Below, one piece after another: positions 6,710-12,878 of a stretch of DNA of 12,883 nucleotides (position 1 is its first letter; the number at the start of each line of letters is the position of its first letter). Position numbers and translations under genes: made by a program. Source of the stretch: an uncultured Clostridium sp. GTDB lineage: Bacteria > Bacillota > Clostridia > Clostridiales > Clostridiaceae. The notes beneath the pieces are model-generated. The model saw nothing but the letters and a program-made list of their open reading frames with translations, was not told where the DNA came from and searched no databases. The DNA lies in NCBI GenBank assembly GCA_900543325.1, contig UQQU01000084.1, forward strand, positions 1 to 12,883, in the 5' to 3' direction.

Positions 6710-7336
6710 TTAAAGTTGGCTTGAGAAAAATCCAGGTTTTATTAATTTCTTTTTCATACCTTCGATAACTAAAAGGTAAACAGCAGCAGTATCAAATCTA
6801 GCATCATGATAATTTCCACTACCTTGGAATAATTCATCAGCTTTTTTGGCAATAGCATCATCAGTAATTCCTAAATATTCAATTGTTTCAGATAGTTTTG
6901 GATTTTTAATTCCATTACCATTTGGTGAAGGAATTTTACATATATTTTTATAGTATGCCATAGTACAGAATGTTCTTTTAGGTTCCCAAGTTGCATCTAT
7001 CATTCCAGCTTCATATAAAGAATTAACTTCATGTTTTAAAAATTTAACATCAAATTGAACATTATGTCCAATAACGAAATCAGCATCAAAAAAATCACTC
7101 ATGAAATCTTGAATTTGTTCTAAAAACTCTAAACCATCAGATAATTCATAAAGTTTTTCAAGAGAAAATCCATGAACTTCTTGAGCTGCAGGATCCATTT
7201 CATCAACTGTAAAGAAAAAGTTTTTACCTATAGTTGTTTGTGGTTTTGTAGATGTATCTACAGTTATATAACTTAACTGGCATATATGACCAGGACGTAC
7301 ACTAGTTGTTTCAGTATCGAAAAATAATAATTTCAT
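6710..7336 (-). CDS. DnaQ-like 3'-5' exonuclease (DEDDh family)
   Basis: 208 residues forming a single RNase-T/DnaQ exonuclease domain. Exo I is FFDTETTS with D7 and E9. Exo II is IGHNVQFD with D96. Exo III is YHDARFDT with H177 and D182, which puts it in the DEDDh subgroup. All four metal-binding acids and the general-base histidine are present, so it should be an active metal-dependent 3'-5' nuclease. A stand-alone protein of this type may trim DNA or RNA ends; nothing here specifies the substrate, and I would not call it the polymerase III epsilon subunit. The frame opens at a TTG at 7348, but that TTG overlaps the ribosome binding site GGAGGT; the ATG at 7334-7336 is the start. It has its own promoter and stands alone. 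Confidence 0.9.
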   Translation of the reverse strand: MKLLFFDTETTSVRPGHICQLSYITVDTSTKPQTTIGKNFFFTVDEMDPAAQEVHGFSLEKLYELSDGLEFLEQIQDFMSDFFDADFVIGHNVQFDVKFLKHEVNSLYEAGMIDATWEPKRTFCTMAYYKNICKIPSPNGNGIKNPKLSETIEYLGITDDAIAKKADELFQGSGNYHDARFDTAAVYLLVIEGMKKKLIKPGFFSSQL

Positions 7337-7368
7337 CTTTACCTCCAAAAATTTAACTTATTCATTTT

Positions 7369-7397
7369 ATGATATCATAACTTATGTTAATAAACAA
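7369..7397 (-). promoter_or_regulatory. Promoter of the exonuclease gene
   Basis: On the minus strand TTGTTT (7392-7397) lies 17 bp before TATCAT (7369-7374). A TGA immediately before the -10 gives an extended -10. The -10 sits in the 10-bp palindrome ATGATATCAT. Confidence 0.6.
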
Positions 7398-7406
7398 ATT
7401 AATAAT

Positions 7407-7449
7407 AAAAAATCACCTTTATATAATATTAATATAAAGGTGATTTTTT
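7407..7449 (-). terminator. Terminator of rocF
   Basis: A long stem (7407-7424 with 7432-7449), including the GC-bearing block TCACC/GGTGA, encloses a 7-nt A/T loop. On the minus strand a T-tract follows. The stem starts at the rocF stop codon, whose first-read bases are inside the outer A/T part. The symmetric A and T flanks could also stop transcription in the plus direction. Confidence 0.88.
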
Positions 7450-8348
7450 TACTTTAATGTTTTAGATATAATTTTTAATAATTCTATGCAAGTTTCTTTA
7501 GTTTTATTATTTTTATCTAAATCAGGATTATATTCTACAAAATCCATAGATCTTACCAAGCTTGTACCTAAAATGGATTCAAGTAATACTTTACTTTCAC
7601 TAAAAGATAAACCATTATTAACTGGAGTTCCAGTACCAGGAACATATTCAGGGTCTAAACAATCTATATCATAAGAAAGATGAATATTTTTTATGTTTTT
7701 TTCTTTTATTATTGATAATAATTCATCAACAACAACCTCAGTTCCTTTAATATTTATATCTTTGTTTGTCCAAACATTCATATTTAATTTATCTATTAAA
7801 GCTATTTCTCCAGCATCTAAATCACGACAAGCGAGAATAAAAACATTTTCTGGTTTTATTTTAAAATCATCAAAGAAAATTGAGGTTAATTTTTTATATC
7901 CAATTCCCATTGATGCAGCTAAAGGCATTCCATGGATATTTCCAGATGGTGAGGTCTCCTCAGTATTTATATCTCCATGAGCATCGATCCAAATTACAGC
8001 TAAATTATTTCCTAAAAATTTACTAGCACCAGCAATTGATCCTAAAGCTAATGAATGATCACCACCAACTATAAAAGGTAAAGTGTTATTTTCTAATGCA
8101 CTTAAAACTTTAGCAGCTAGTCCATTATTTGCCGCAACAACTTGATCTAAATATTTTAACTTTGAGTTACTTAGGAATTTATCTTCAGCGTTTGCTTTTT
8201 CAACTTCAATATCTCCTAAATCATAAACGTTATGATTCTCTTGAAAAATATCTATAAGGTTGTTTTTTCTTAATTCTTCAGGTCCCTTTTCTACACCAGG
8301 TTTATCACAACCATAAAAAAGAGGCATTCCAATAATACTTATATTCAT
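7449..8348 (-). CDS. rocF: Arginase
   Basis: Arginase hydrolyses arginine to ornithine and urea in the cytoplasm using a binuclear manganese centre. The 299-residue length is typical. All metal ligands are visible: H98 in GGDHS, D122, H124 and D126 in DAHGD, and D227 and D229 in SYDIDCLDP. The arginase-specific substrate loop is present (INTEET, then SGNIHGMP with H139), as is VEYNP with E271. This favours arginase over agmatinase or formimidoylglutamase. The ATG at 8346-8348 has GGAGGTC 6 nt upstream. It is monocistronic, with a clear promoter and terminator. Ornithine made here could go to proline, glutamate or, after decarboxylation, putrescine; no decarboxylase or aminotransferase is in the window. 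Confidence 0.93.
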   Translation of the reverse strand: MNISIIGMPLFYGCDKPGVEKGPEELRKNNLIDIFQENHNVYDLGDIEVEKANAEDKFLSNSKLKYLDQVVAANNGLAAKVLSALENNTLPFIVGGDHSLALGSIAGASKFLGNNLAVIWIDAHGDINTEETSPSGNIHGMPLAASMGIGYKKLTSIFFDDFKIKPENVFILACRDLDAGEIALIDKLNMNVWTNKDINIKGTEVVVDELLSIIKEKNIKNIHLSYDIDCLDPEYVPGTGTPVNNGLSFSESKVLLESILGTSLVRSMDFVEYNPDLDKNNKTKETCIELLKIISKTLK

Positions 8349-8389
8349 AAAAAGACCTCCATCGATTATCTAAATTTTACACAATACTT

Positions 8390-8418
8390 ATAATAATACT
8401 TAAAATAATATAAGTAAA
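8390..8418 (-). promoter_or_regulatory. Promoter of rocF
   Basis: On the minus strand TTTACT (8413-8418) is separated by 17 bp from TATTAT (8390-8395). The matches are four of six and five of six, and the predicted leader is about 35 nt. A reasonable but not unique candidate in such A+T-rich DNA. Confidence 0.5.
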
Positions 8419-8648
8419 TATTAAATTCTCTTTTATTGATTAAAATATTTGTTTAAAAAAATAAGTATCTTATTTATATTATGTCCAAAATGATAAAAAA
8501 GATGTTTTATTTTAAAGGAGTAAATGTATAAAAATGAATTTATTTGTTTAATAAAATAATAAAATAAGAATAAAATAACTATATTGGCATGGCAAATTTA
8601 CAATAATTATATAAAAATTTAACAAATTACAAAAATATCATTAAAAAT
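8419..8648. other. A+T-rich intergenic region between rocF and the LCP gene
   Basis: No gene of convincing size is present. An AAAGGAG at 8514-8520 precedes an 11-codon frame (8524-8559), but the spacing is only about 3 nt and the peptide is unremarkable. A second possible LCP promoter, TTGGCA (8584-8589) with an 18-bp spacer and TATATA (8608-8613), would give a leader of about 175 nt. Confidence 0.45.
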
Positions 8649-8677
8649 TTAAAATTTACTGTAAAATGTGGTATTAT
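8649..8677 (+). promoter_or_regulatory. Extended -10 promoter of the LCP gene
   Basis: TTAAAA (8649-8654) lies 17 bp before TATTAT (8672-8677), which is preceded by TGG to form an extended -10. The block ATGTGGTATTATTAT closely resembles ATGTGGTATAATAAT before the gene at 10446. The leader would be about 110 nt. Confidence 0.5.
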
Positions 8678-8794
8678 TATATTTGTTAATTTATAATTAT
8701 AAAATTAAAATTACATAAACTATATTTGAAATAATAATGCATACATTTAACTTTTAATATTAAAAATTAATATTTTTGAAGGGATGGAACAGAG

Positions 8795-10327
8795 ATGAGT
8801 GAACCAAATAGAAAAAGAAAAAAACGTTCTAAGAAGAAAAGGTGGTCAACTAAAAAGAAAGTTATAGTATCTACAGTTATTGTTTTTGCTTTATTAATAT
8901 GTACTCTTGCAACAGGATATATGTATATTAGAAGTAAAATATATTCAGGATTAAGTCCTTCAGAAACTATATCTGATACTGAATATAAGGAAGTTGAAGG
9001 AATAACAAATGTTCTATTAATAGGAACAGATGCAAGAACATTAGATGAAGCATCAAGAGCAGATTCTATTATAATTGCTACACTAGATAATAATAAAAAA
9101 CAAATAAGATTAACTTCATTATTTAGAGATACTTTAGTTAATATTCCAGGTCATGGAGAAGGAAAATTAAATGCTGCGTTAGCATATGGGGGACCAGAGC
9201 TTTTAATTGAAACTATAAAAGAAACTTATGGAATTAGTCTTGATAAATATGTAATTATTAATTTCTGGGGATTTGAAGCAATTATTGATCAAATGGGTGG
9301 ACTAGAGTTAAATGTAGAAGATTATATGCTTGATGAGTTAAATAAATATATTGGTGAATCTACAGGTGGAAATGATTGTCCAGTTACAGAACCAGGATTA
9401 CAAGTTTTAAATGGAAAACAAGCTTTATCTTATGCAAGAATAAGAAAAGGTGTTGGAGATGAATATGCTAGAACAGATAGACAAAGAGAAGTTTTAATAA
9501 AGGTAGCAGAAAAGTTAAAAGAAACTAAACCGAGTAAATACCTAGGAATAATGAATAATATGTTAGAGCATATAAAAACAAATATTGAGCCAATACAAGC
9601 TTTAAATATGGCATATACTATATATAAATTCCCAAGTTTAGATATTGCACAACTTCAAATACCAATTCCAGAATTAGCTGATGGAGGATTATATAAAAAC
9701 TTAGGCTGGGTATTCTTAATGGATAGAGAGCAAAATGCTAAGTTCTTAGATGAATTTATATTTGAAGGTAAGATACCAAATCCTGATGATTATGATTATG
9801 CTTCATTTAATGAAGCAATGTCTGATTATAAAGCAGAGTCAGAAGAATATAATAATAAACATAATATTAATCCAGAAGATTATATAGATAATAGTGAAGA
9901 TATTGTTACTCCGCCATCTAGCAATGATAGTAGTTATGATAATACTGATGAAGGTACAAGTGGAAGCACAGGTGGAAGCACAGGCGGAAACACAGGTGGA
10001 AGTACAGGCGGAAATACTGGTGGAAGTACAGGTGGAAGCACAGGCGGAAGCACAGGTGGAAGCACAGGTGGAAATACAGACGGAAGTACGGGTGGAAATA
10101 CAGACGGAAGTACGGGTGGAAACACAGGTGGAAGTTCGGATGGAAATACAGGTGGAAGTTCGGGTGGAAACACAGATGGAAGTACAGGTGGAAACACAGA
10201 TGGAAGTACAGGTGGAGAAAATACTGATAATGGAAATGTGGATGATGGAAATATAGAAGGTGAAGAAAACCAAGGAAATGAAGGAATACAAAATATAAAT
10301 CCTAATATATTAAAGACAATTGAATAA
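8795..10327 (+). CDS. LytR-CpsA-Psr (LCP) family cell-wall glycopolymer ligase with Gly-Ser-Thr repeat tail
   Basis: LCP enzymes move teichoic acids or other glycopolymers from a polyprenyl lipid carrier to peptidoglycan on the outer membrane face. The protein has a very basic cytoplasmic N-terminus (residues 1-22), one membrane helix (about 23-45) and an LCP domain (about 70-240). Conserved catalytic or lipid-phosphate-binding residues are visible: R88 and D90 in SRADS, R111 and D112 in SLFRDT, KLNAA at 124-128, and the run R215, R217, D222, R226, D228, R229, R231. A linker rich in acidic residues, Tyr and Asn follows, then 21 GSTG/GNTD-type tetrapeptides (390-473) and an acidic, Asn-rich end. 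The 510-residue length exceeds the common 300-400 because of this tail. The ATG at 8795 has AAGGGATGG 8 nt upstream. Monocistronic. Confidence 0.93.
   Translation: MSEPNRKRKKRSKKKRWSTKKKVIVSTVIVFALLICTLATGYMYIRSKIYSGLSPSETISDTEYKEVEGITNVLLIGTDARTLDEASRADSIIIATLDNNKKQIRLTSLFRDTLVNIPGHGEGKLNAALAYGGPELLIETIKETYGISLDKYVIINFWGFEAIIDQMGGLELNVEDYMLDELNKYIGESTGGNDCPVTEPGLQVLNGKQALSYARIRKGVGDEYARTDRQREVLIKVAEKLKETKPSKYLGIMNNMLEHIKTNIEPIQALNMAYTIYKFPSLDIAQLQIPIPELADGGLYKNLGWVFLMDREQNAKFLDEFIFEGKIPNPDDYDYASFNEAMSDYKAESEEYNNKHNINPEDYIDNSEDIVTPPSSNDSSYDNTDEGTSGSTGGSTGGNTGGSTGGNTGGSTGGSTGGSTGGSTGGNTDGSTGGNTDGSTGGNTGGSSDGNTGGSSGGNTDGSTGGNTDGSTGGENTDNGNVDDGNIEGEENQGNEGIQNINPNILKTIE
9962..10213 (+). repeat. 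252-bp coding minisatellite, 21 units of 12 bp
   Basis: Each 12-bp unit encodes Gly-(Ser/Asn)-(Thr/Ser)-(Gly/Asp), typically GGA AGC ACA GGT. Two exact 24-bp tandem duplications stand out: 10067-10090 repeated at 10091-10114, and 10163-10186 repeated at 10187-10210. They indicate recent slippage or unequal exchange. All units keep the frame. The block is far more G-rich than the flanks, with a GG pair about every 3-9 bases on the coding strand. Three long open frames in other phases across it are shadows created by the repeat. Confidence 0.95.
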
Positions 10328-10330
10328 ATA

Positions 10331-10366
10331 TAAAATAAAAGCGATGTATTCATCGCTTTTATTTTA
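10331..10366 (+). terminator. Terminator of the LCP gene
   Basis: A 16-bp stem with a GC-bearing top (AGCGATG/CATCGCT) and a 4-nt TATT loop pairs 10331-10346 with 10351-10366; the right arm is T-rich. It starts 3 nt after the LCP stop codon. Confidence 0.88.
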
Positions 10367-10405
10367 TTAAATTATTATTAATATAATAATTTATATAACA
10401 ATATG

Positions 10406-10414
10406 TGGTATAAT
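10406..10414 (+). promoter_or_regulatory. Extended -10 promoter of the S2P-like gene
   Basis: TGGTATAAT is a perfect extended -10 (TGn plus TATAAT). The -35 position has no clear consensus. The leader would be about 25 nt and includes the ribosome binding site GAGGAG at 10433-10438. Confidence 0.65.
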
Positions 10415-10445
10415 AATCAAAGAAATAATAGAGAGGAGATAAATA

Positions 10446-11096
10446 ATGAGCTCATTTAGAATGCAATTACTAGTAATTATCTTAAAAATACCAGCTATAT
10501 TAATAGCTTTTACGGCTCAAGGTTATGCAAAGGCATTAGTTGCAGATAAATTAGGAGATAAAACACCAAGGTTTCAAGGTAGATTAACTTTAAATCCATC
10601 AGCTCATATTGATTTAATTGGTTTTTTAATGATTTTGATAGCTGGATTTGGATGGACTAAACCATTAAATACTAATCCAAGTGCATATAAAAGAGGTTAT
10701 AAAGATGCAATAAAAGTTTCTGTTGCAGCACCATTAGCTAATTTACTAGTTGGTTTTTTAGGAACAATATTATATGTATTTACATATAAATTCTTATCTA
10801 ATATTTTATCAGATACAATATACTTTATATTAATTAATATGATATGGCTAATTGCAACTATAAATATAAGTTTATTTGTATTTAATTTACTACCTATACC
10901 AGGATTAGCGGGATTTGAAATATTTAGAGATTTATGGCCAAAAACATTTTATAAGGTTTCAGATAAGATATATCAATATCAATTTTTAATACTTATTGCA
11001 ATTATAATTATTGGTGGAACTATTTTATCAATACCAGTCAACTTTATTTTAAATGGATTTATGGCTTTTGCAAGATTAATATTTGGAATTCTTTAA
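10446..11096 (+). CDS. Site-2-protease-fold (M50/YwhC-like) membrane protein lacking the catalytic residues
   Basis: 216 residues, hydrophobic, with four to six membrane segments. It follows the short M50B site-2 protease pattern closely: ALVADKLGDKTPRFQGRLTLNP (32-51) resembles the VADKLGD...GRLTLNPLAH signature, HIDLIG and FGWTKP follow in order, then AAPLANLL and NLLPIPGLAG. In active members the first signature is preceded by HExxH. Here those positions are Q25, G26 and K29 (AQGYAKA), and the later Asp ligand (LPIPPLDG) is A155. All zinc ligands and the catalytic glutamate are therefore replaced, although the frame is intact and the rest is conserved. I expect a non-proteolytic member, perhaps a substrate-binding or scaffold protein. 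The ATG at 10446 has GAGGAG 7 nt upstream. It is monocistronic and converges on the next gene. Confidence 0.85.
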   Translation: MSSFRMQLLVIILKIPAILIAFTAQGYAKALVADKLGDKTPRFQGRLTLNPSAHIDLIGFLMILIAGFGWTKPLNTNPSAYKRGYKDAIKVSVAAPLANLLVGFLGTILYVFTYKFLSNILSDTIYFILINMIWLIATINISLFVFNLLPIPGLAGFEIFRDLWPKTFYKVSDKIYQYQFLILIAIIIIGGTILSIPVNFILNGFMAFARLIFGIL

Positions 11097-11123
11097 AAGG
11101 TGGCAATTAATTTTGCCACCTTT
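11096..11123. terminator. Compact bidirectional terminator between the convergent S2P-like and Ppx-like genes
   Basis: An 11-bp stem, AAAGGTGGCAA (11096-11106) with TTGCCACCTTT (11113-11123), has a 6-nt TTAATT loop. Plus-strand T-richness follows as CCTTTTC, minus-strand as TTTT. The Ppx-like stop codon lies in the loop (11107-11109) and its last codons form the right arm. Confidence 0.82.
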
Positions 11124-12624
11124 CCTTTTCTATAAATAAATCTCTATTATATATTTCTTTAAAAAAGTCTTTACCACGCATTGCTTGATGTATTTCTACA
11201 TCTAAGTTACTAGGTGATGAAACTGTAATAACAACTTTTTCATCATCAAAATAAACTCCTAGTTTCTTTACAACACCAACAAGGCTTCTATCTAATCCTT
11301 CAGCAATTTTTACTAATGCCCCAATTTTATTAATTATATCAATATCTAATTTGTTAATTAAATAAGAAAATTGAGCTAAAGGTAAATGATAATTATTAAA
11401 TCTATGAGAAGCTGCAATAGCCGCACTCATTAGATGTTCTTTATGTGTAAGTTCGTTAATAAATGAATTTAAAATAATATATAAAGAGTGTTTATGATGA
11501 TTTTGATAATTTATACTAATTCCACAATCATGAAGCATAGCTCCAGTTTTTAATATATTTAAATACTTATCTTCTAATCTATGAAGGGGCTTTAGTTGGT
11601 CAAATAAAACAGATGATAAAAAGTATACTTGTTGTGCATGAGGTATATTAGCATTTAAGGAGTTTAATATACCATAAATACTATAATCTAAAATGTTTTC
11701 TATTACATCATAATTTTTATAAAGATAATCGTAAAGAAGACCTTCTCTAATTGAATTGTTAGATACTCGTATACTATTTGGTGATACTGTTTTTATTATT
11801 TCATTAAATATAAGTAAACAACTAAATATACTATCTACCATATCTAAATCAATTCCCTCAACTTTACGGCGAAGCTTTAAATCCTTACATTTTATAATAT
11901 TATAAAGTTCATGAACTCCTACTTCAGATAATTCATAATTATTAATTAGTTCTAAAGGATAATGGGTTTTAAATTTATCCATTTTAACAATTGTTTTAGC
12001 AAAATCACCAACAATAACTATAGATTCAAATTCATCATTTAGCCAAGGTATATTATTTAATTTATTTTTTACGAATGATGTAGATTCATCTAAATTTGAG
12101 TTTAATATTCTATCAGCTATATTGAATGTATAAGCTAAATTTATTCCACCAAAGGGTAATACTGTCCAATTTGAAATTTCTTTATTTTTCATCGATATTA
12201 AATTAGTTGAGGTTCCAGTTATCTCAACTATAAGAGAATTAGTGATATTTAAACTTCTATTTACACTTAAGGCTGTAAATTTAATTTCTTCTTCAGGTGA
12301 TAAAACTTTTAAATCTAAATTAAGGTTTAATTTTATCATATCTACAATAGATTCACTATCTTTTAAATCATTAAAAAAGCTAGTTGTAATAGTAAATATT
12401 TCTTTTGTACCAGAGGCTTCACAAAGAGATTTGTATGTTCTTAAAGTAGATAAAATATAATTAAGTTTTTCGTTGCATAAAATACATTTCTTAGATAATT
12501 CATAACAAACTTTAAAAGGAGTCTTTAGTTCATCTATAATTTTAAAATATCCTACATCTTCTACTTCTGCCAACATTAATCTTATTTTACTAGAACCTAT
12601 ATGAATTATACCAACTCGAATCAT
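11107..12624 (-). CDS. Ppx/GppA-type phosphatase homologue with HD domain and degenerate active site
   Basis: 505 residues with the architecture of exopolyphosphatase/guanosine pentaphosphate phosphohydrolase: an ASKHA domain pair (about 1-300) and a C-terminal HD domain (about 325-480). The first phosphate loop reads IIHIGSSKIRL, with H8 where the family has Asp. The second, usually DIGGGSTE, is EITGTSTN (134-141). The later GxGGT loop reads GDFAKT. The LSPEEE stretch with the catalytic-type glutamates (111-113) and the IREG motif remain. The HD part keeps H329, H365-D366 and HHKHS (376-380). It is related to Ppx, but polyphosphate or pppGpp hydrolysis by the ASKHA site is doubtful; the HD domain may be the working part. 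The ATG at 12622-12624 has only a weak ribosome site (TAGGA or GGTG). It is monocistronic. Confidence 0.82.
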   Translation of the reverse strand: MIRVGIIHIGSSKIRLMLAEVEDVGYFKIIDELKTPFKVCYELSKKCILCNEKLNYILSTLRTYKSLCEASGTKEIFTITTSFFNDLKDSESIVDMIKLNLNLDLKVLSPEEEIKFTALSVNRSLNITNSLIVEITGTSTNLISMKNKEISNWTVLPFGGINLAYTFNIADRILNSNLDESTSFVKNKLNNIPWLNDEFESIVIVGDFAKTIVKMDKFKTHYPLELINNYELSEVGVHELYNIIKCKDLKLRRKVEGIDLDMVDSIFSCLLIFNEIIKTVSPNSIRVSNNSIREGLLYDYLYKNYDVIENILDYSIYGILNSLNANIPHAQQVYFLSSVLFDQLKPLHRLEDKYLNILKTGAMLHDCGISINYQNHHKHSLYIILNSFINELTHKEHLMSAAIAASHRFNNYHLPLAQFSYLINKLDIDIINKIGALVKIAEGLDRSLVGVVKKLGVYFDDEKVVITVSSPSNLDVEIHQAMRGKDFFKEIYNRDLFIEKERWQN

Positions 12625-12698
12625 ATAACACCATTCCTATCATTAATACTTTATATAATTACTATGATATATAAAAGTCAGATAAAAATAAAGGTTTG

Positions 12699-12728
12699 TT
12701 GACAAAAAATATTTTTTTTAGTTATAAT
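12699..12728 (+). promoter_or_regulatory. Strong consensus sigma-A promoter at the right edge
   Basis: A perfect TTGACA (12699-12704) is separated by 18 bp from a perfect TATAAT (12723-12728), the only promoter in the window with both hexamers exact. The -35 lies in the palindrome TTTGTTGACAAA. It points away from the Ppx-like gene, towards the short RNA element. Confidence 0.85.
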
Positions 12729-12734
12729 AAATTA

Positions 12735-12810
12735 AATAAAACTAAGTGAAAAAATAGAGTGGTATCATATATATAATCGTCTTTTTGTATTTCAAAGAGG
12801 CGTTTTTTTT
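12735..12810 (+). ncRNA. Predicted short leader or small RNA with a T-box-like 3' end
   Basis: From the predicted start near 12735 to the end of the T-tract at 12810 the transcript would be about 75 nt. It contains AGAGTGGTATC (12756-12766), which resembles the T-box core AGnGTGGTACC of aminoacyl-tRNA-sensing leaders at all but one position, although the GCG that normally follows is missing. A CGTC...GGCG terminator comes next, as in clostridial T-boxes. Only about 20 nt precede the T-box-like core, too few for the specifier-bearing Stem I. It is therefore a degenerate or truncated T-box, another attenuator, or a small RNA. Start and function are inferred. Confidence 0.45.
12778..12810 (+). 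terminator. Rho-independent terminator of the short RNA
   Basis: A 10-bp stem pairs 12778-12787 with 12793-12802 (two G-T wobbles) around a TATTT loop, followed by eight Ts (12803-12810). A classic plus-strand terminator. Confidence 0.88.
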
Positions 12811-12853
12811 ATTATTGAAGTAAAATATAAAAGATAGTGTAAAGTTTCGTATG

Positions 12854-12878
12854 AAAAAATAGCCTATGGCTAATTTTT
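12854..12878. terminator. Possible terminator hairpin at the window edge
   Basis: TAGCC and GGCTA form a 5-bp stem with a 3-nt loop; after one A-A mismatch it is extended by five A-T pairs. A-tract and T-tract flanks would fit either direction. The minus-strand reading, stem then six Ts, is slightly better and would suit a gene entering from the right. No gene start or ribosome site is visible between 12811 and 12883. Confidence 0.4.

Noticed and set aside
7486..7980. Two plus-strand frames antisense to rocF
   Set aside because: They are mirror frames of a conserved arginase, without ribosome sites or recognisable protein features.
8524..8559. 11-codon frame after AAAGGAG upstream of the LCP gene
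   Set aside because: The spacing from ribosome site to ATG is only about 3 nt, the peptide is unremarkable, and it is far from the next gene; chance is likely in A+T-rich DNA.
8584..8596. TTGGCATGGCAA considered as a sigma-54 promoter
   Set aside because: The GG and GC dinucleotides are not at the -24/-12 spacing, and no enhancer-binding regulator is nearby.
8655..8665. TTTACTGTAAA inverted repeat near the LCP promoter
   Set aside because: Only 5-bp arms with no second copy near other genes, so not separable from chance.
8690..8702. TTATAATTATAA palindrome resembling a PerR box
   Set aside because: It lacks the 7-1-7 spacing of TTATAATnATTATAA, and pure A/T palindromes are expected by chance here.
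9839..10353. Three long open frames on both strands across the LCP repeat
   Set aside because: They exist because the 12-bp repeat preserves all phases. Their products are pure low-complexity and lack ribosome sites; the LCP frame explains the region.
12242..12460. 72-codon plus-strand frame inside the Ppx-like gene
   Set aside because: Antisense shadow of a conserved gene with no ribosome binding site.
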